64,000 bases of DNA from Kitasatospora cineracea. Lineage in GTDB: Bacteria; Actinomycetota; Actinomycetes; Streptomycetales; Streptomycetaceae. Made by a program: the position numbers and the translations under genes. The stretch covers positions 372,001-436,000 of the forward strand of contig NZ_RJVJ01000003.1 in the NCBI RefSeq assembly GCF_003751605.1, in the 5' to 3' direction. This document shows, one piece after another, positions 52,888 through 62,138 of this stretch; position 1 is the stretch's first letter; every line of letters begins with the position of its first letter. The notes under the pieces are model-generated. The model saw only the letters and a program-made list of their open reading frames with translations, ran no database searches and was not told the origin of the DNA.

Positions 52888-54747
52888 TCAGCGCAGGGCG
52901 AACTTCTGCGCCGCGCTCCCGTTGCAGTCCCACAGTTGCAGGCGGGTGCCGTTGGCGGTGTTGCCGCTGGGGTCGTCCAGGCAGCGGCCGGACTGGGGGT
53001 TGAGCAGTGAGCCGTCGGCCTGCTGGGTCCACTTCTGGGCGCCGCCGCCGTTGCAGTCCCACAGTTGCAGGGGCGTGCCGTTGGCGGTGCCGTTGCCGGT
53101 GGCGTCCAGGCAGCGGCCCAGGGTGTGCAGCGAGGTGTCCGCGGCGTGCGTCCAGTGCTGGTCGACCGCGTAGGACTGGCAGTTCCACAGCTGGGCGGCG
53201 GCGCCGTTCGCCCCGGTGTCGTCGGCGGCGACGTCCACGCACTGCCCGCCCGGGGCGGCGACGGGGCCGCCGCCGTTGACGGTGAACTTCTGCGCCGCGC
53301 TCCCGTTGCAGTCCCACAGTTGCAGGCGGGTGCCGTTGGCGGTGTTGCCGCTGGGGTCGTCCAGGCAGCGGCCGGACTGGGGGTTGAGCAGTGAGCCGTC
53401 GGCCTGCTGGGTCCACTTCTGGGCGCCGCCGCCGTTGCAGTCCCACAGTTGCAGGGGCGTGCCGTTGGCGGTGCCGTTGCCGGTGGCGTCCAGGCAGCGG
53501 CCCAGGGTGGTGAGGGAGCCGTCGACGTTGTGCGTCCAGTGCTGGTCCTCGGCGTAGGACTGGCAGTTCCACAGCTGGGCGGCGGCGCCGTTCGCCCCGG
53601 TGTCGTCGGCGGCGACGTCCACGCACTGCCCGCCCGGGCCGGTGACCGTGCCCTGCGGGCCGTTGGGCAGGTCGGTGCGGCCGCCGTAGCCGACGGAGGT
53701 GACGTTGGACTGGACGGCGTTCTCGGTGGCGTCGCCCGGGTAGCCGGCGACCATGGCGCCCTCGAAGAAGGTGCCGCGGTTCCAGTTCGAGTTGTCGCCG
53801 CCGATGCCCAGGATGATGCCGCCCTCCTGCTTCATCGGCCGGTAGCCGGAGCGGCTGGGCAGCGCGCCGTTCCACCAGGTGGTGAGCGCGCCGGACTGGG
53901 CGTTGCCGCCCTTGAGGGCGTAGGTGGTCTGGCCGTTGTTCTTCAGCACGGCGGTGACGTAGGGGCTGTTGTTGCCGAGGTTGGCGGTGTTGGAGCCGTT
54001 GTCGCCCTGGAACATGCCGTTCTCCAGGTCGGCCTCGATCCACGGGCCGCTGCCGCTGCACGGCGGGAAGTAGCAGGTGGTGGCGATGGAGACGGCGTCC
54101 ATGTGGCCGTTGCCGGTGTCGGCGGGCGTCGACTCGGCGTTGCCGTAGTCGAAGCAGCAGTCCGCGCCCACGTGGGTGCCGCTGGCGACCATGTAGACGC
54201 CCTCGGGCTGCCCGTTGACGGCCACGCCCGAGGCGACGCCGGTGTAGCGGTAGCCGACGCCGGGGGAGATCCACACGCCGTAGACCTTGTGGCCGCCCGC
54301 GGTGACGGCGATCTCCGAGGCGTCGGCGCCGCGGTCGTCGCCCATGCCGGCGGTCCCGGCCGGGCCCGGGGTGAGGTCGTTGTGCCGGGAGGTCTGGTCG
54401 TAGATCCGGGTGATCCGGCAGGTGCTGCCGTTGCAGAACCGGTCCTGGGCCTGGGCGTCGGCGTAGCCGCCCGCCGCGAGCAGGCCGACGTCGGCGGACG
54501 CGCCGTCGGAGGCCCGGGTCACCCGGTACAGCGGGCCGTTGTAAGCGGCGAACAGGGCCCGGGTGGTGCTGTGCGCGGCGACGCAGGGCGTGCCGCCGGA
54601 CGCGTACAGGTCGCACGGCAGCGAACCGGCCGCGTGGCCGGTGCCGGGCAGGCCGATCAGCGCGGCGACCAGCAGCGCCAGGGCGGCCACGGCCGACCTG
54701 GCGGTGCGCCACAACTGCCCGGCGGGCAGCGGGAATCGACGGGACAA
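52888..54747 (-). CDS. Secreted GH54 alpha-L-arabinofuranosidase with two CBM13 modules
   Basis: 619 residues from TTG 54747, preceded by GAAGGAG. Signal peptide 1-39. The GH54 beta-sandwich spans ~40-360. It contains the vicinal cysteines of GADCCFDYGNAE, Glu242 in EADLENG as expected nucleophile and Asp318 in GGDNSN as acid/base. Two ricin-type CBM13 modules follow (~365-492 and ~493-619) and are almost identical. GH54 is mostly fungal, so a bacterial member joined to CBM13 suggests domain exchange. It releases arabinofuranose from arabinan and arabinoxylan outside the cell. Confidence 0.92.
   Translation of the reverse strand: MSRRFPLPAGQLWRTARSAVAALALLVAALIGLPGTGHAAGSLPCDLYASGGTPCVAAHSTTRALFAAYNGPLYRVTRASDGASADVGLLAAGGYADAQAQDRFCNGSTCRITRIYDQTSRHNDLTPGPAGTAGMGDDRGADASEIAVTAGGHKVYGVWISPGVGYRYTGVASGVAVNGQPEGVYMVASGTHVGADCCFDYGNAESTPADTGNGHMDAVSIATTCYFPPCSGSGPWIEADLENGMFQGDNGSNTANLGNNSPYVTAVLKNNGQTTYALKGGNAQSGALTTWWNGALPSRSGYRPMKQEGGIILGIGGDNSNWNRGTFFEGAMVAGYPGDATENAVQSNVTSVGYGGRTDLPNGPQGTVTGPGGQCVDVAADDTGANGAAAQLWNCQSYAEDQHWTHNVDGSLTTLGRCLDATGNGTANGTPLQLWDCNGGGAQKWTQQADGSLLNPQSGRCLDDPSGNTANGTRLQLWDCNGSAAQKFTVNGGGPVAAPGGQCVDVAADDTGANGAAAQLWNCQSYAVDQHWTHAADTSLHTLGRCLDATGNGTANGTPLQLWDCNGGGAQKWTQQADGSLLNPQSGRCLDDPSGNTANGTRLQLWDCNGSAAQKFALR
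52900..53125. repeat. Direct repeat copy 1 (CBM13 of GH54)
   Basis: These 226 bases recur without a visible mismatch at 53284-53509, offset by 384 bases (128 codons). They encode the second (C-terminal) CBM13 module. Confidence 0.9.
53284..53509. repeat. Direct repeat copy 2 (CBM13 of GH54)
   Basis: Matches 52900-53125 over 226 bases. Further identity resumes around 53554-53640 (matching 53170-53256). Confidence 0.9.
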
Positions 54748-54860
54748 GGTGCGCTCCTTCGGGGTGGGGGTGCAGGGGCGGTACCGGGACGCGGAACGGG
54801 ACCCGGGGCGGCGACCGGCCGCGGGCGGGGAAAGGCTGGCGGATCATCGGCGACCTTGTA

Positions 54861-54874
54861 TTCTCACGTTGAAA
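54861..54874. promoter_or_regulatory. Possible LacI operator between GH54 and its neighbouring regulator
   Basis: TTCTCACGTTGAAA is an imperfect palindrome around ACGT. It resembles the TTTCCAACGTTG elements upstream of the CUT2 operon. It sits in the divergent 54748-54941 region. Confidence 0.4.
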
Positions 54875-54941
54875 CAGCGGCGTCCTGGTGGTGCCGGCCC
54901 CGCTCCCTCGCGCCCGGCCGGCGGGAGGAGGGGGTGCGGTC

Positions 54942-55985
54942 TTGTCCGTGCCGAACAACGGGACCGGCGCCGCGGCGCCGCGCCTGAAAGACGTGGCCGA
55001 ACTGGCCGGAGTCTCCGTCAAGACCGTCTCGAACGTGGTGAACGGCACCACCCCCGTCGCGGAACCGACCCGGCAGCGGGTCCAGCAGGCCATCGACCGG
55101 CTCGGCTACCAGCCCAACCTGACGGCCCGCCGGCTGCGCACCGGACGCAGCGGCGTCATCGCGCTGGCCTTCCCCGAACTGCCGTCCCCCTACTTCGCCG
55201 AACTCGCCGTCGAAGTGATCGCGGCCGCCCGCCGGGTCGGCATCACCGTGCTGATGGACGACACCGGCGGCGACCCGGCCGCCGAACTCCGGATCGCCTC
55301 CGGCCTCGGCGGACCGATGATCGACGGCGTCATCCTCAGCCCGCTCGGCCTGGACCGGGCCGCCCTGCTGGCCCGCTCCCGGGAGATCCCGCTGGTCCTG
55401 CTCGGCGAGGCCGACCTCGGCCCGGTCGCCGACCGGGTGCACATCGACAACGTGGCCGGCGCCCGCGAGGTGACCCGCCACCTGATCGACGAGGGCTACC
55501 GGCGGATCGCCGCGATCGGCTGGCAGCAGCCCGCGCCCCGGGCCACCGCCGAACAGCGCCTGGCCGGCTACCGGGAGGCGCTGACCGGCGCCGGCCTGAC
55601 GGTCGACCAGGACCTGCTGCCGCCCGTCCGCGCGTACTTCCGGCCCGACGGCGCCTCGGCGATGCGCCGGCTGCTGCGCCTGCCGCAGCGGCCCGACGCG
55701 GTGTTCTGCTTCAACGACCTGCTCGCGCTGGGCGCGCTGCGGGCCGCCCACGAGGCCGGGCTGCGGGTGCCGCAGGACCTGGCGATCGTCGGCTTCGACG
55801 ACGTCGAGGAGGCGGCGTACGCGATCCCCTCGCTGACCACCGTCGCCCCCGACAAGCGGCTGATCGCCGAACTCGCCGTCCGCTGCCTGGAGGAGCGGAT
55901 CGAACAGCGCTACACCGGCCCGGGCCGGCGGATCACGCCGGGCTTCCGGGTGGTGGTCCGGGAGAGCAGCACCGTCGCCCGCTGA
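54942..55985 (+). CDS. LacI-family transcriptional regulator
   Basis: About 347 residues from TTG 54942 (GTG 54948 is an alternative), after GGAGGAG. The helix-turn-helix is LKDVAELAGVSVKTVSNVVN. The sugar-binding domain follows, with FNDLLALGAL and GFDDVEEAAYAIP. The recognition helix SVKTVSNVV is identical to that of the LacI protein at 57189-58220, so both should read similar operators. It is divergent from GH54, which it probably controls, with arabinose or an arabino-oligosaccharide as inducer. Confidence 0.88.
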   Translation: MSVPNNGTGAAAPRLKDVAELAGVSVKTVSNVVNGTTPVAEPTRQRVQQAIDRLGYQPNLTARRLRTGRSGVIALAFPELPSPYFAELAVEVIAAARRVGITVLMDDTGGDPAAELRIASGLGGPMIDGVILSPLGLDRAALLARSREIPLVLLGEADLGPVADRVHIDNVAGAREVTRHLIDEGYRRIAAIGWQQPAPRATAEQRLAGYREALTGAGLTVDQDLLPPVRAYFRPDGASAMRRLLRLPQRPDAVFCFNDLLALGALRAAHEAGLRVPQDLAIVGFDDVEEAAYAIPSLTTVAPDKRLIAELAVRCLEERIEQRYTGPGRRITPGFRVVVRESSTVAR

Positions 55986-56007
55986 GCGGGAGCCCCCGCG
56001 GCCCCGG

Positions 56008-56047
56008 CCCGCCCCGCCGCTCACGCCGGGCTCCCCGGCGGGGCGGG
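56008..56047. terminator. Terminator overlapping the galM end
   Basis: CCCGCCCCGCCG (56008-56019) pairs with 56036-56047. The right arm lies inside the last codons of galM. Confidence 0.6.
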
Positions 56048-57118
56048 CAGGTGGGGGAAGCGGAACTCGGTGGTGCTGCGGCGGACGGCGCCGGGGCGCA
56101 GCACGGTGTCCGGGTAGTCGGGGCGGTTGGGGGAGTCGGGGAAGTGCTGGGTCTCCAGGCAGATCCCGGCGTGGCGCGGGTGCGGGCGGCCGTCCAGGCC
56201 GTTGCCGGCGTACACCTGCAGGCCGGGCTCGGTGGTCCAGACCTCCATCCGGCGGCCGCCGGCCGGGTCGTCCAGGCGGGCGGCCCGGCGCAGCACGCCG
56301 GGGGCGGGCGGCGGGGTGAGCACCCAGCAGTGGTCGTAGCCGCCGGCGGCCCGCAGCTGGGGGTGCGGGAGGGCCAGCCGTTCGCCGATCGGGTGCGGTT
56401 CGCGCAGGTCGAAGGGGGTGCCGGCGGTGGGCGCGGGCGGGCCGGGCAGCGGGACGGCGGTCGGGTCGACGGGCAGGTAGGCGTCGGCGTCCACGGCGAG
56501 GCGGTGGGCGAGCACGCTGCCGCCGCCCGGCCCGGACAGCCGGAAGTAGGCGTGCTGGGTGAGGTTGACGGGGGTGGGGCGGTCGGCGCGGGCGGTCCAG
56601 TCCAGGCGCAGGGTGCCGTGCCGGTCGAGGGTGTAGACGGCGGTGACGCGCAGGCGGCCGGGGAAGCCCATGTCGCCGTGCGGGCTGTCCAGGTCGAGGC
56701 GGAGCGCGGCGGCGTCCGGGCCCGGCCGGGCGGTGGCCCGCCAGCGGCGGCGGTGGAAGCCGTCCGGGCCGCCGTGCAGGGCGTGGCCGCGGTCGGCGGC
56801 GGGCACCCGGTGGACCCGGCCGTCGAGCCGGAAGCCGCCGTGCGCGATCCGGTTGGCGTAGCGGCCGATCAGCGCGCCCAGGTAGGCGGTGTCGGCGGCG
56901 TACCCGGCCGGGTCGGGGCGGCCGAGCACCACCGAGGCGGGTCGGCCGTCCGGGTCGGGGACCTCCAGCCGGTGCAGGATGCCGCCCAGGTCGAGCACCT
57001 CGGCGCGGACGCCGGTCCCGGCGTCGAGGGTCCAGCGGTCGACGGGGGTGCCGTCGGGCAGGACGCCGAACGGGCTGCGGTGGACGGACGGGGCGCGGGT
57101 GGCGGACGGGAGCGGCAA
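56021..57118 (-). CDS. galM: Aldose 1-epimerase (mutarotase)
   Basis: 365 residues. Conserved family residues are visible: GRYANRIAHG, a His in GHALHGG, the NLTQHAYFRL His, YLPVD and, near the end, ICLETQHFPDSPNRP with the catalytic Glu. It interconverts alpha and beta sugar anomers. The start is TTG 57118 with GAGGA upstream. It lies 70 bases after the LacI gene and appears to be the last gene of the CUT2 operon, suggesting that the imported free sugar, likely arabinose, is mutarotated. Confidence 0.9.
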   Translation of the reverse strand: MPLPSATRAPSVHRSPFGVLPDGTPVDRWTLDAGTGVRAEVLDLGGILHRLEVPDPDGRPASVVLGRPDPAGYAADTAYLGALIGRYANRIAHGGFRLDGRVHRVPAADRGHALHGGPDGFHRRRWRATARPGPDAAALRLDLDSPHGDMGFPGRLRVTAVYTLDRHGTLRLDWTARADRPTPVNLTQHAYFRLSGPGGGSVLAHRLAVDADAYLPVDPTAVPLPGPPAPTAGTPFDLREPHPIGERLALPHPQLRAAGGYDHCWVLTPPPAPGVLRRAARLDDPAGGRRMEVWTTEPGLQVYAGNGLDGRPHPRHAGICLETQHFPDSPNRPDYPDTVLRPGAVRRSTTEFRFPHLPAPPGSPA

Positions 57119-57188
57119 CGGGGGGTCCTCGGGGTCGGCGGGGATCTGCGGGATCCCGGCGGGGTTCCGGCGGGCGGGTGACGGGGCG

Positions 57189-58220
57189 TCAGCGGTGCGC
57201 GGCGCGGCCGACGGTGGACTCGCGCACCACCAGGGCGTGGCCGGGCAGGATGCGGCGGGGCCGGGCCGGGGGCCGGTCGGGGGCGGCTTCGATCCGGGCG
57301 ACCAGGCAGTCCACGGCGAGCCGGGCGATCGCGGCCTTGTCGGGGGCGACGCTGGTCAGGGTGACGGCGCCGTAGGCCCCCTCCTCGATGTCGTCGAAGC
57401 CCACCACGGCGACCTCCTCGGGGACCCGGACGCCCCGTTCGGCCAGCACCCGCAGCGCCCCGAGGGCGACCAGGTCGTTGTAGGCGAAGACGGCGTCGGG
57501 CGGCTCCGGCAGGTCGAGCAGGCGGGTCATCGCCACCGCGCCGTCCAGCCGGTCGTAGCCGTCGGTGGCCGCCACCAGCTCCTCCCGGGGGGTGCCGCCG
57601 GCGGCCAGGATCTCCTCCCGCCAGCCGCGCAGCCGCAGGTGGGCGGGCTGCCGGCGGCTGTCCCGGCGGGCGCCGACGAAGGCGATCCGGCGCCGCCCCA
57701 GGCCGATCAGGTGGCGGACGGCGAGCCGGGCGGCGGCCACGTTGTCGATGGCGATGTGGTCGAACGGGGCGTCGTACTCGCGCTCGCCGAGCAGCACCAG
57801 CGGCGGCCGGGCCGGGCGGCGCAGCAGGTCCTCGGCCTCCAGCCGGATCGGGCTGAGGATCAGCCCCTCGATCAGGTGGCTGCGGAAGCCCTGCGAGACC
57901 AGGGCCTCCTCGGCGCGCAGCCCGGCGGTGTGGTCGAGCAGGACGGTGCGGCCGTGGTGCGCGGCCGCGTCGATCACCGCCGTGGCGAGGTCCGCGAAGT
58001 ACGGGTTGCCGAGCTCCGGCACGGCCAGCGCGATGATCCCGCTGCGGCCGGTGCGCAGCCGGCGGGCCGTCGCGTTGGGCCGGTAGCCGAGCTCGTCGAC
58101 CGCCCGCCGGACCCGCTCCCGGGTGGCCGGGCTGACGTGCGGGTAGTCGTTGACCACGTTGGAGACGGTCTTGACGGACACCCCGGCCCGCACCGCGACG
58201 TCCTTGAGGCTCACGCCCAC
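57189..58220 (-). CDS. LacI-family transcriptional regulator of the CUT2 operon
   Basis: 343 residues from GTG 58220, after GAGGGGG. The helix-turn-helix is SLKDVAVRAGVSVKTVSNVVN. The effector domain has AYNDLVALGALRVL and GFDDIEEGAYGAV. An alternative ATG at 58307 overlaps the permease stop (ATGA), but the extra 29 residues are Gly/Arg-rich. It is encoded within the operon it probably controls, downstream of the second permease. Three TTTCCAAC elements lie upstream of the operon. Confidence 0.85.
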   Translation of the reverse strand: MGVSLKDVAVRAGVSVKTVSNVVNDYPHVSPATRERVRRAVDELGYRPNATARRLRTGRSGIIALAVPELGNPYFADLATAVIDAAAHHGRTVLLDHTAGLRAEEALVSQGFRSHLIEGLILSPIRLEAEDLLRRPARPPLVLLGEREYDAPFDHIAIDNVAAARLAVRHLIGLGRRRIAFVGARRDSRRQPAHLRLRGWREEILAAGGTPREELVAATDGYDRLDGAVAMTRLLDLPEPPDAVFAYNDLVALGALRVLAERGVRVPEEVAVVGFDDIEEGAYGAVTLTSVAPDKAAIARLAVDCLVARIEAAPDRPPARPRRILPGHALVVRESTVGRAAHR

Positions 58221-58303
58221 GTCCCCGCCCCCTCGCTCTCCCGGCCCGGTCCCGACCGGTCCGCCGCCGCGCGTCCCCCCGCCTCCCCGCTCCCCGTGGC
58301 CGC

Positions 58304-59323
58304 TCATTCGTCGCGGCGCCCGCGGTCGAGCAGCGCCTGGGCCAGCACCACCACGGCCAGGAAGGCGCCGTTCACGGTGTCGGTGACGGCCGAGCCGTAC
58401 TGCGAGGCCGAGCGGTCGATCAGGTTGTGGATCACCGACAGCAGCAGCACGCCCGCGACGGTGCCGCCGACCGAGCCGCTGCCGCCGGTCAGCAGGGTGC
58501 CGCCGATCGCCACCGAGGCGATCGCGGTCAGCTCGTAGCCGACGCCCACCGTGGTGACGCCCGAGCCCAGCCGGGCGCTGCCCAGCGCCCCGGCCGCGCT
58601 GGCCAGCGTCGCGGACAGCACGTACACCAGCGTCTTGGTGCGGGCCACCGGCAGGCCCATCAGCCGGGCCGCGGGTTCGTTGCCGCCGATCGCGGTGGTC
58701 GCCGCCCCGAACTTCGTCCTGGTCAGCAGCAGCGCGCCCAGGCCGAACAGGGCGGCGGCGATCAGCACCGGCGTCCACGTCCCCGCACCGAGCGCCCGGA
58801 ACGCCGAACCGCGCGGCACCAGGTACGTCTGGGTGCCCTCGGCGGTGATCAGCTGCAGCAGGCCGCGCGCCCCGAGCAGGCCCGCCAGCGTCACGATGAA
58901 CGGGGCCAGGCCGGCCCGGGACACCAGCAGGCCGTGCACGCAGCCCCAGACCGCGCCCACCGCGAGCGGCAGCAGCACGGCCGCCCAGGTGCCGTGGTGC
59001 TGGGCCGCCCAGGCGGCCAGCACCCCGCCGAGCGCGTACATCGACCCCACCGACAGGTCGATGCCGCCGGTGAGGATCACGAAGGTCAGGCCGAGCGCCA
59101 GCAGCCAGCCGAAGGCGTTGTTGCCGAGGATCGCGCCCAGGTTGTCGGCGCCGGCGAAGCCGGGCGAGAACACCGCCGCGCCCAGCACCAGCAGGACGAG
59201 CACGGTGAGCGCGCCGTGCCGGCGGATCCGCCCGGCCAGCCGCTCGGCGGGGGTCTCCGCGGTGAGCCGGCGGCGGCGGGCCAGCGGGCCCGCCCCGGCG
59301 GCGGAGGGAAGGGTCGGGCTCAT
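58304..59323 (-). CDS. Sugar ABC transporter permease (CUT2, YtfT/YjfF type)
   Basis: 339 residues with about nine membrane helices. It has FVILTGGIDLSVGSMYAL and GGTLLTGGSGSVGGT, the RbsC-family landmarks. Its ATG overlaps the stop of the first permease gene (ATGA). Two different permeases in one operon point to the YtfQ-YtfR-YtfT-YjfF class, which imports galactofuranose in E. coli and arabinose in related systems. Confidence 0.92.
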   Translation of the reverse strand: MSPTLPSAAGAGPLARRRRLTAETPAERLAGRIRRHGALTVLVLLVLGAAVFSPGFAGADNLGAILGNNAFGWLLALGLTFVILTGGIDLSVGSMYALGGVLAAWAAQHHGTWAAVLLPLAVGAVWGCVHGLLVSRAGLAPFIVTLAGLLGARGLLQLITAEGTQTYLVPRGSAFRALGAGTWTPVLIAAALFGLGALLLTRTKFGAATTAIGGNEPAARLMGLPVARTKTLVYVLSATLASAAGALGSARLGSGVTTVGVGYELTAIASVAIGGTLLTGGSGSVGGTVAGVLLLSVIHNLIDRSASQYGSAVTDTVNGAFLAVVVLAQALLDRGRRDE

Positions 59324-60285
59324 CGGGTACCACGCTCCCGGGAGGCGTACACGGCCAGGCAGATGACGGCCGCTTCGACGATCTTGGTGATGGAGCTGTG
59401 CACGTCGTGCTGGGTCAGCACCGCGGTGGTCAGCTGCATGAACAGCGCCCCCGCCACGGTGCCGAGCACCCGCACGCTGCCGCCCGCCAGCGGCGTCCCG
59501 CCGACCACCACCGCGGTGATCGCGTCCAGTTCGACGTTGCGGCCCTGGTTGGCCGGGTCGGCCTCCGCGCCGTGGCCGACGATCAGCACCCCGGCCACCG
59601 CCGCCAGCACCCCCGACAGCAGGTACACCGTCAGCAGCACCCGCCGCACCGGCAGCCCCGCCAGCCGGGCCGCCCGCCGGTTGTCGCCGACCGCGACCAA
59701 CTGCCGCCCGAACGTGGTCCGGTGCACCAGCACCGCGGTCAGCGCCACGCACCCCGCCGCCAGCCAGGCCGTCCACGGGACGCCCGCGAACGCCTCCGCG
59801 CCCAGCCGCAGCAGCGCCGGATCCGTCACCGGCTTCGCCGACGCCCCGTTGACCAGCGAGGCCACGCCCCGCACCCCGATCATCAGCGCCAGCGTCGCCA
59901 CGATCGGCTGCACCCGGGTGAACGCCACCATCGCGCCGCCCGCCAGCCCGCTCACCGCGCCCAGCGCCACCGCCACCAGCAGTGCCACCGGCAGCCCCCA
60001 GCCGATGTACAGCGGGACCACCGCCGCGGCCAGCGCGATCACCGCGCCCACCGACAGGTCGATCCCCTCGGTGCCGATCACCAGCGCCATCCCGAGCGCC
60101 ACCAGCAGCGTCGGCGCGACCTGGAACAGCTGGATGCGGACGTTCCCGGCCGACAGGAACCCGCCGTCCAGCACCGCCGCCACCACGAACAGCACGGCCA
60201 GCGCCGCGTACACGCCGTAGCGCCGCAGCAGACTCAGCGCGGGCCCGCGCCCGCGCACCGCACCCGCCAGGGTCAGGGCGCTCAC
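59320..60285 (-). CDS. Sugar ABC transporter permease (CUT2, RbsC type)
   Basis: 321 residues from GTG 60285, whose GTGA overlaps the ATPase stop. It has about nine membrane helices, with LVIGTEGIDLSVGAVIAL and VVVGGTPLAGGSVRVLGT. It is the partner of the other permease. Confidence 0.92.
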   Translation of the reverse strand: MSALTLAGAVRGRGPALSLLRRYGVYAALAVLFVVAAVLDGGFLSAGNVRIQLFQVAPTLLVALGMALVIGTEGIDLSVGAVIALAAAVVPLYIGWGLPVALLVAVALGAVSGLAGGAMVAFTRVQPIVATLALMIGVRGVASLVNGASAKPVTDPALLRLGAEAFAGVPWTAWLAAGCVALTAVLVHRTTFGRQLVAVGDNRRAARLAGLPVRRVLLTVYLLSGVLAAVAGVLIVGHGAEADPANQGRNVELDAITAVVVGGTPLAGGSVRVLGTVAGALFMQLTTAVLTQHDVHSSITKIVEAAVICLAVYASRERGTR

Positions 60286-62030
60286 CGGGGGCCTCCTTCC
60301 GGGTCGTCGAGGTCGGCGGGACGGCCGGGGCCGTCGGGGTCGTCGGGGACGTGCGGGACGTGCGGATCGTCCGGGGGACCGTCGGGATGCCGGGGGTCGT
60401 CGGGGACGTGCGGGACGTGGGGGTCGTCGGGGTCGTCCGGGGGGCCGTCGGGGTCGTGCGAGAGGGCGGCCAGCAGGCCGTCCGCGCTGACCGAGGCGCC
60501 GGTCAGCTCCTCCACCACCGCGCCGTCCTTCAGCACCAGCACCCGGTCCGCGCCCGCGATCAGCTCCTCGGCGTCCGAGGAGATCAGCAGCACGCCCAGG
60601 CCCTCCGCCGCCAGCTCGTCGACCAGCGCCTGCACCTCGGCCCGGGCGCCGACGTCGATGCCCCGGGTCGGCTCGTCCAGCAGCAGCACCTTCGGGCCCA
60701 GGCAGAGCCAGCGCGCCAGCAGCACCTTCTGCTGGTTGCCGCCCGACAGGTCCGACACCTTCTGCTCCGGGCTCGCGGCCTTGATCCGCAGCCGGGTCAT
60801 GAAGGTCTCCACGATCCGGTCCTGCCGGGCCCGCGAGACCAGACCCGCCCGGGACAGCCGGGGCAGCGCCGCCAGCACGATGTTCTCCCGCACCGACAGG
60901 CCCGGCACGATCCCCTCCGCCTTCCGGTCCTCCGGCAGCAGCACCACCCCCGCCCGGACCGCCGCCGCCGGACTGCGCCGCGCCAGCACCCGCCCCGCCA
61001 CCTCCACCCGCCCGGCGTCCGCGCCCAGCGCGCCCACCACCGCCTTCGCGGTCTCGCTGCGCCCCGACCCGAGCAGGCCGCCCAGCCCCAGCACCTCGCC
61101 CCGGCGCAGCGCGAAACCCACCCCGCGGACCTTGTGGCGCACCGTCAGGCCCTCGGCCCGCAGCACCGGGACGTCGTCGCCCGCCACCGCTGCCACGGGG
61201 GCCCGCCGGGTGCCGGGCGCACGGGTGCCCGGGCCCGGCTCCCGGCCCAGCATCAGCGCCACCAGCTCCCGCCGGCCCAGCCCCGCCAGGTCGCCCGCGT
61301 GCACCACCCGGCCGTCGCGCAGCACCGTCACCTCGTCGCAGAGCGCGTACAGCTCGTCCAGCCGGTGGCTGACGTACACCACCGCGATGCCCTGCGCCGT
61401 CAGCTCCCGGACCACCCCGAACAGCGTGTCGACCTCGCGCGGCTCCAGCGAGGAGGTCGGCTCGTCCATCACCACCACCCGGGCCTCCAGCTGCACCGCC
61501 CGGGCCAGCGCCACCATCTGCTGCGCGCCCAGGCCCAGTTCGCGCAGCGGCCGGGACACCTCGGCGCGCACCCCGTAGCGGGCCAGCAGCGCGGCCGCCT
61601 CCCGGTTCATCCGCCGGACGTCCAGCAGGCCCCGGCGGCGCGGCTCCCGGCCGAGGAACAGGTTGCGGGCCACCGACACCATCGGCACCAGGTTGACCTC
61701 CTGGTACACCGTCGAGATCCCGGCCCGCTGCGCCTCCAGCGGCGTGCGGAACGCGACCTGACGGCCCGCCAGCTCGATCCGGCCGGCGTCCGGGCGGTGC
61801 ACGCCGGTCAGCACCTTGATCAGGGTGGACTTGCCGGCGCCGTTCTCGCCGACCAGGGCGTGCACCCGGCCGGCCCGCAGCACCAGGTCCACGCCCCGCA
61901 GGGCGTGCACGCCCGCGAAGCTCTTGTCGATGCCGGCCGCCGTCAGCACGGGGGTGGTCGGCGGGGGTGCGGGGGCGGGGCCGGGCGGTGTCGGCGCGGG
62001 GGCGGTCGGTGGGGTGTCCGCCTCGGGCAT
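60282..62030 (-). CDS. Sugar ABC transporter ATP-binding protein, double domain (YtfR/RbsA type)
   Basis: 582 residues. The first ATPase domain has Walker A GENGAGKST and DEPTSSLEPRE. Its signature reads LGLGAQQMVALARA rather than LSGGQ, as usual for the first half of RbsA proteins. The second half lacks a standard Walker A (GLLGSGRSET) but has LSGGNQQKVLLARW and DEPTRGID. After residue ~525 comes an Asp/Pro/His tail of about 57 residues made of two repeats. ATG 62030 follows AGGAGG. Confidence 0.93.
   Translation of the reverse strand: MPEADTPPTAPAPTPPGPAPAPPPTTPVLTAAGIDKSFAGVHALRGVDLVLRAGRVHALVGENGAGKSTLIKVLTGVHRPDAGRIELAGRQVAFRTPLEAQRAGISTVYQEVNLVPMVSVARNLFLGREPRRRGLLDVRRMNREAAALLARYGVRAEVSRPLRELGLGAQQMVALARAVQLEARVVVMDEPTSSLEPREVDTLFGVVRELTAQGIAVVYVSHRLDELYALCDEVTVLRDGRVVHAGDLAGLGRRELVALMLGREPGPGTRAPGTRRAPVAAVAGDDVPVLRAEGLTVRHKVRGVGFALRRGEVLGLGGLLGSGRSETAKAVVGALGADAGRVEVAGRVLARRSPAAAVRAGVVLLPEDRKAEGIVPGLSVRENIVLAALPRLSRAGLVSRARQDRIVETFMTRLRIKAASPEQKVSDLSGGNQQKVLLARWLCLGPKVLLLDEPTRGIDVGARAEVQALVDELAAEGLGVLLISSDAEELIAGADRVLVLKDGAVVEELTGASVSADGLLAALSHDPDGPPDDPDDPHVPHVPDDPRHPDGPPDDPHVPHVPDDPDGPGRPADLDDPEGGPR
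60328..60460. repeat. Tandem repeat coding for an Asp-Pro-rich tail
   Basis: Two imperfect copies of about 60 bases encode PDGPPDDP and HVPHVPDDP units at the C-terminus of the ATPase. Confidence 0.7.
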
Positions 62031-62138
62031 GGGTCCTCCTGTTCGGGTCGCGGTGGGTGGTCGCGGGCCGCCGCCGGGGGCGTGCCGGGCGGGGAACGCC
62101 CCCGGCGGCGGCGCGGGGTCGCGCGGGGCCGCGCGGGG

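Noticed and set aside
58221..58307. Extended N-terminus of the LacI protein from 58307
   Set aside because: The added residues are Gly/Arg-rich spacer. Translational coupling makes it possible, but the family normally starts at SLKDVA, so the shorter start is preferred.
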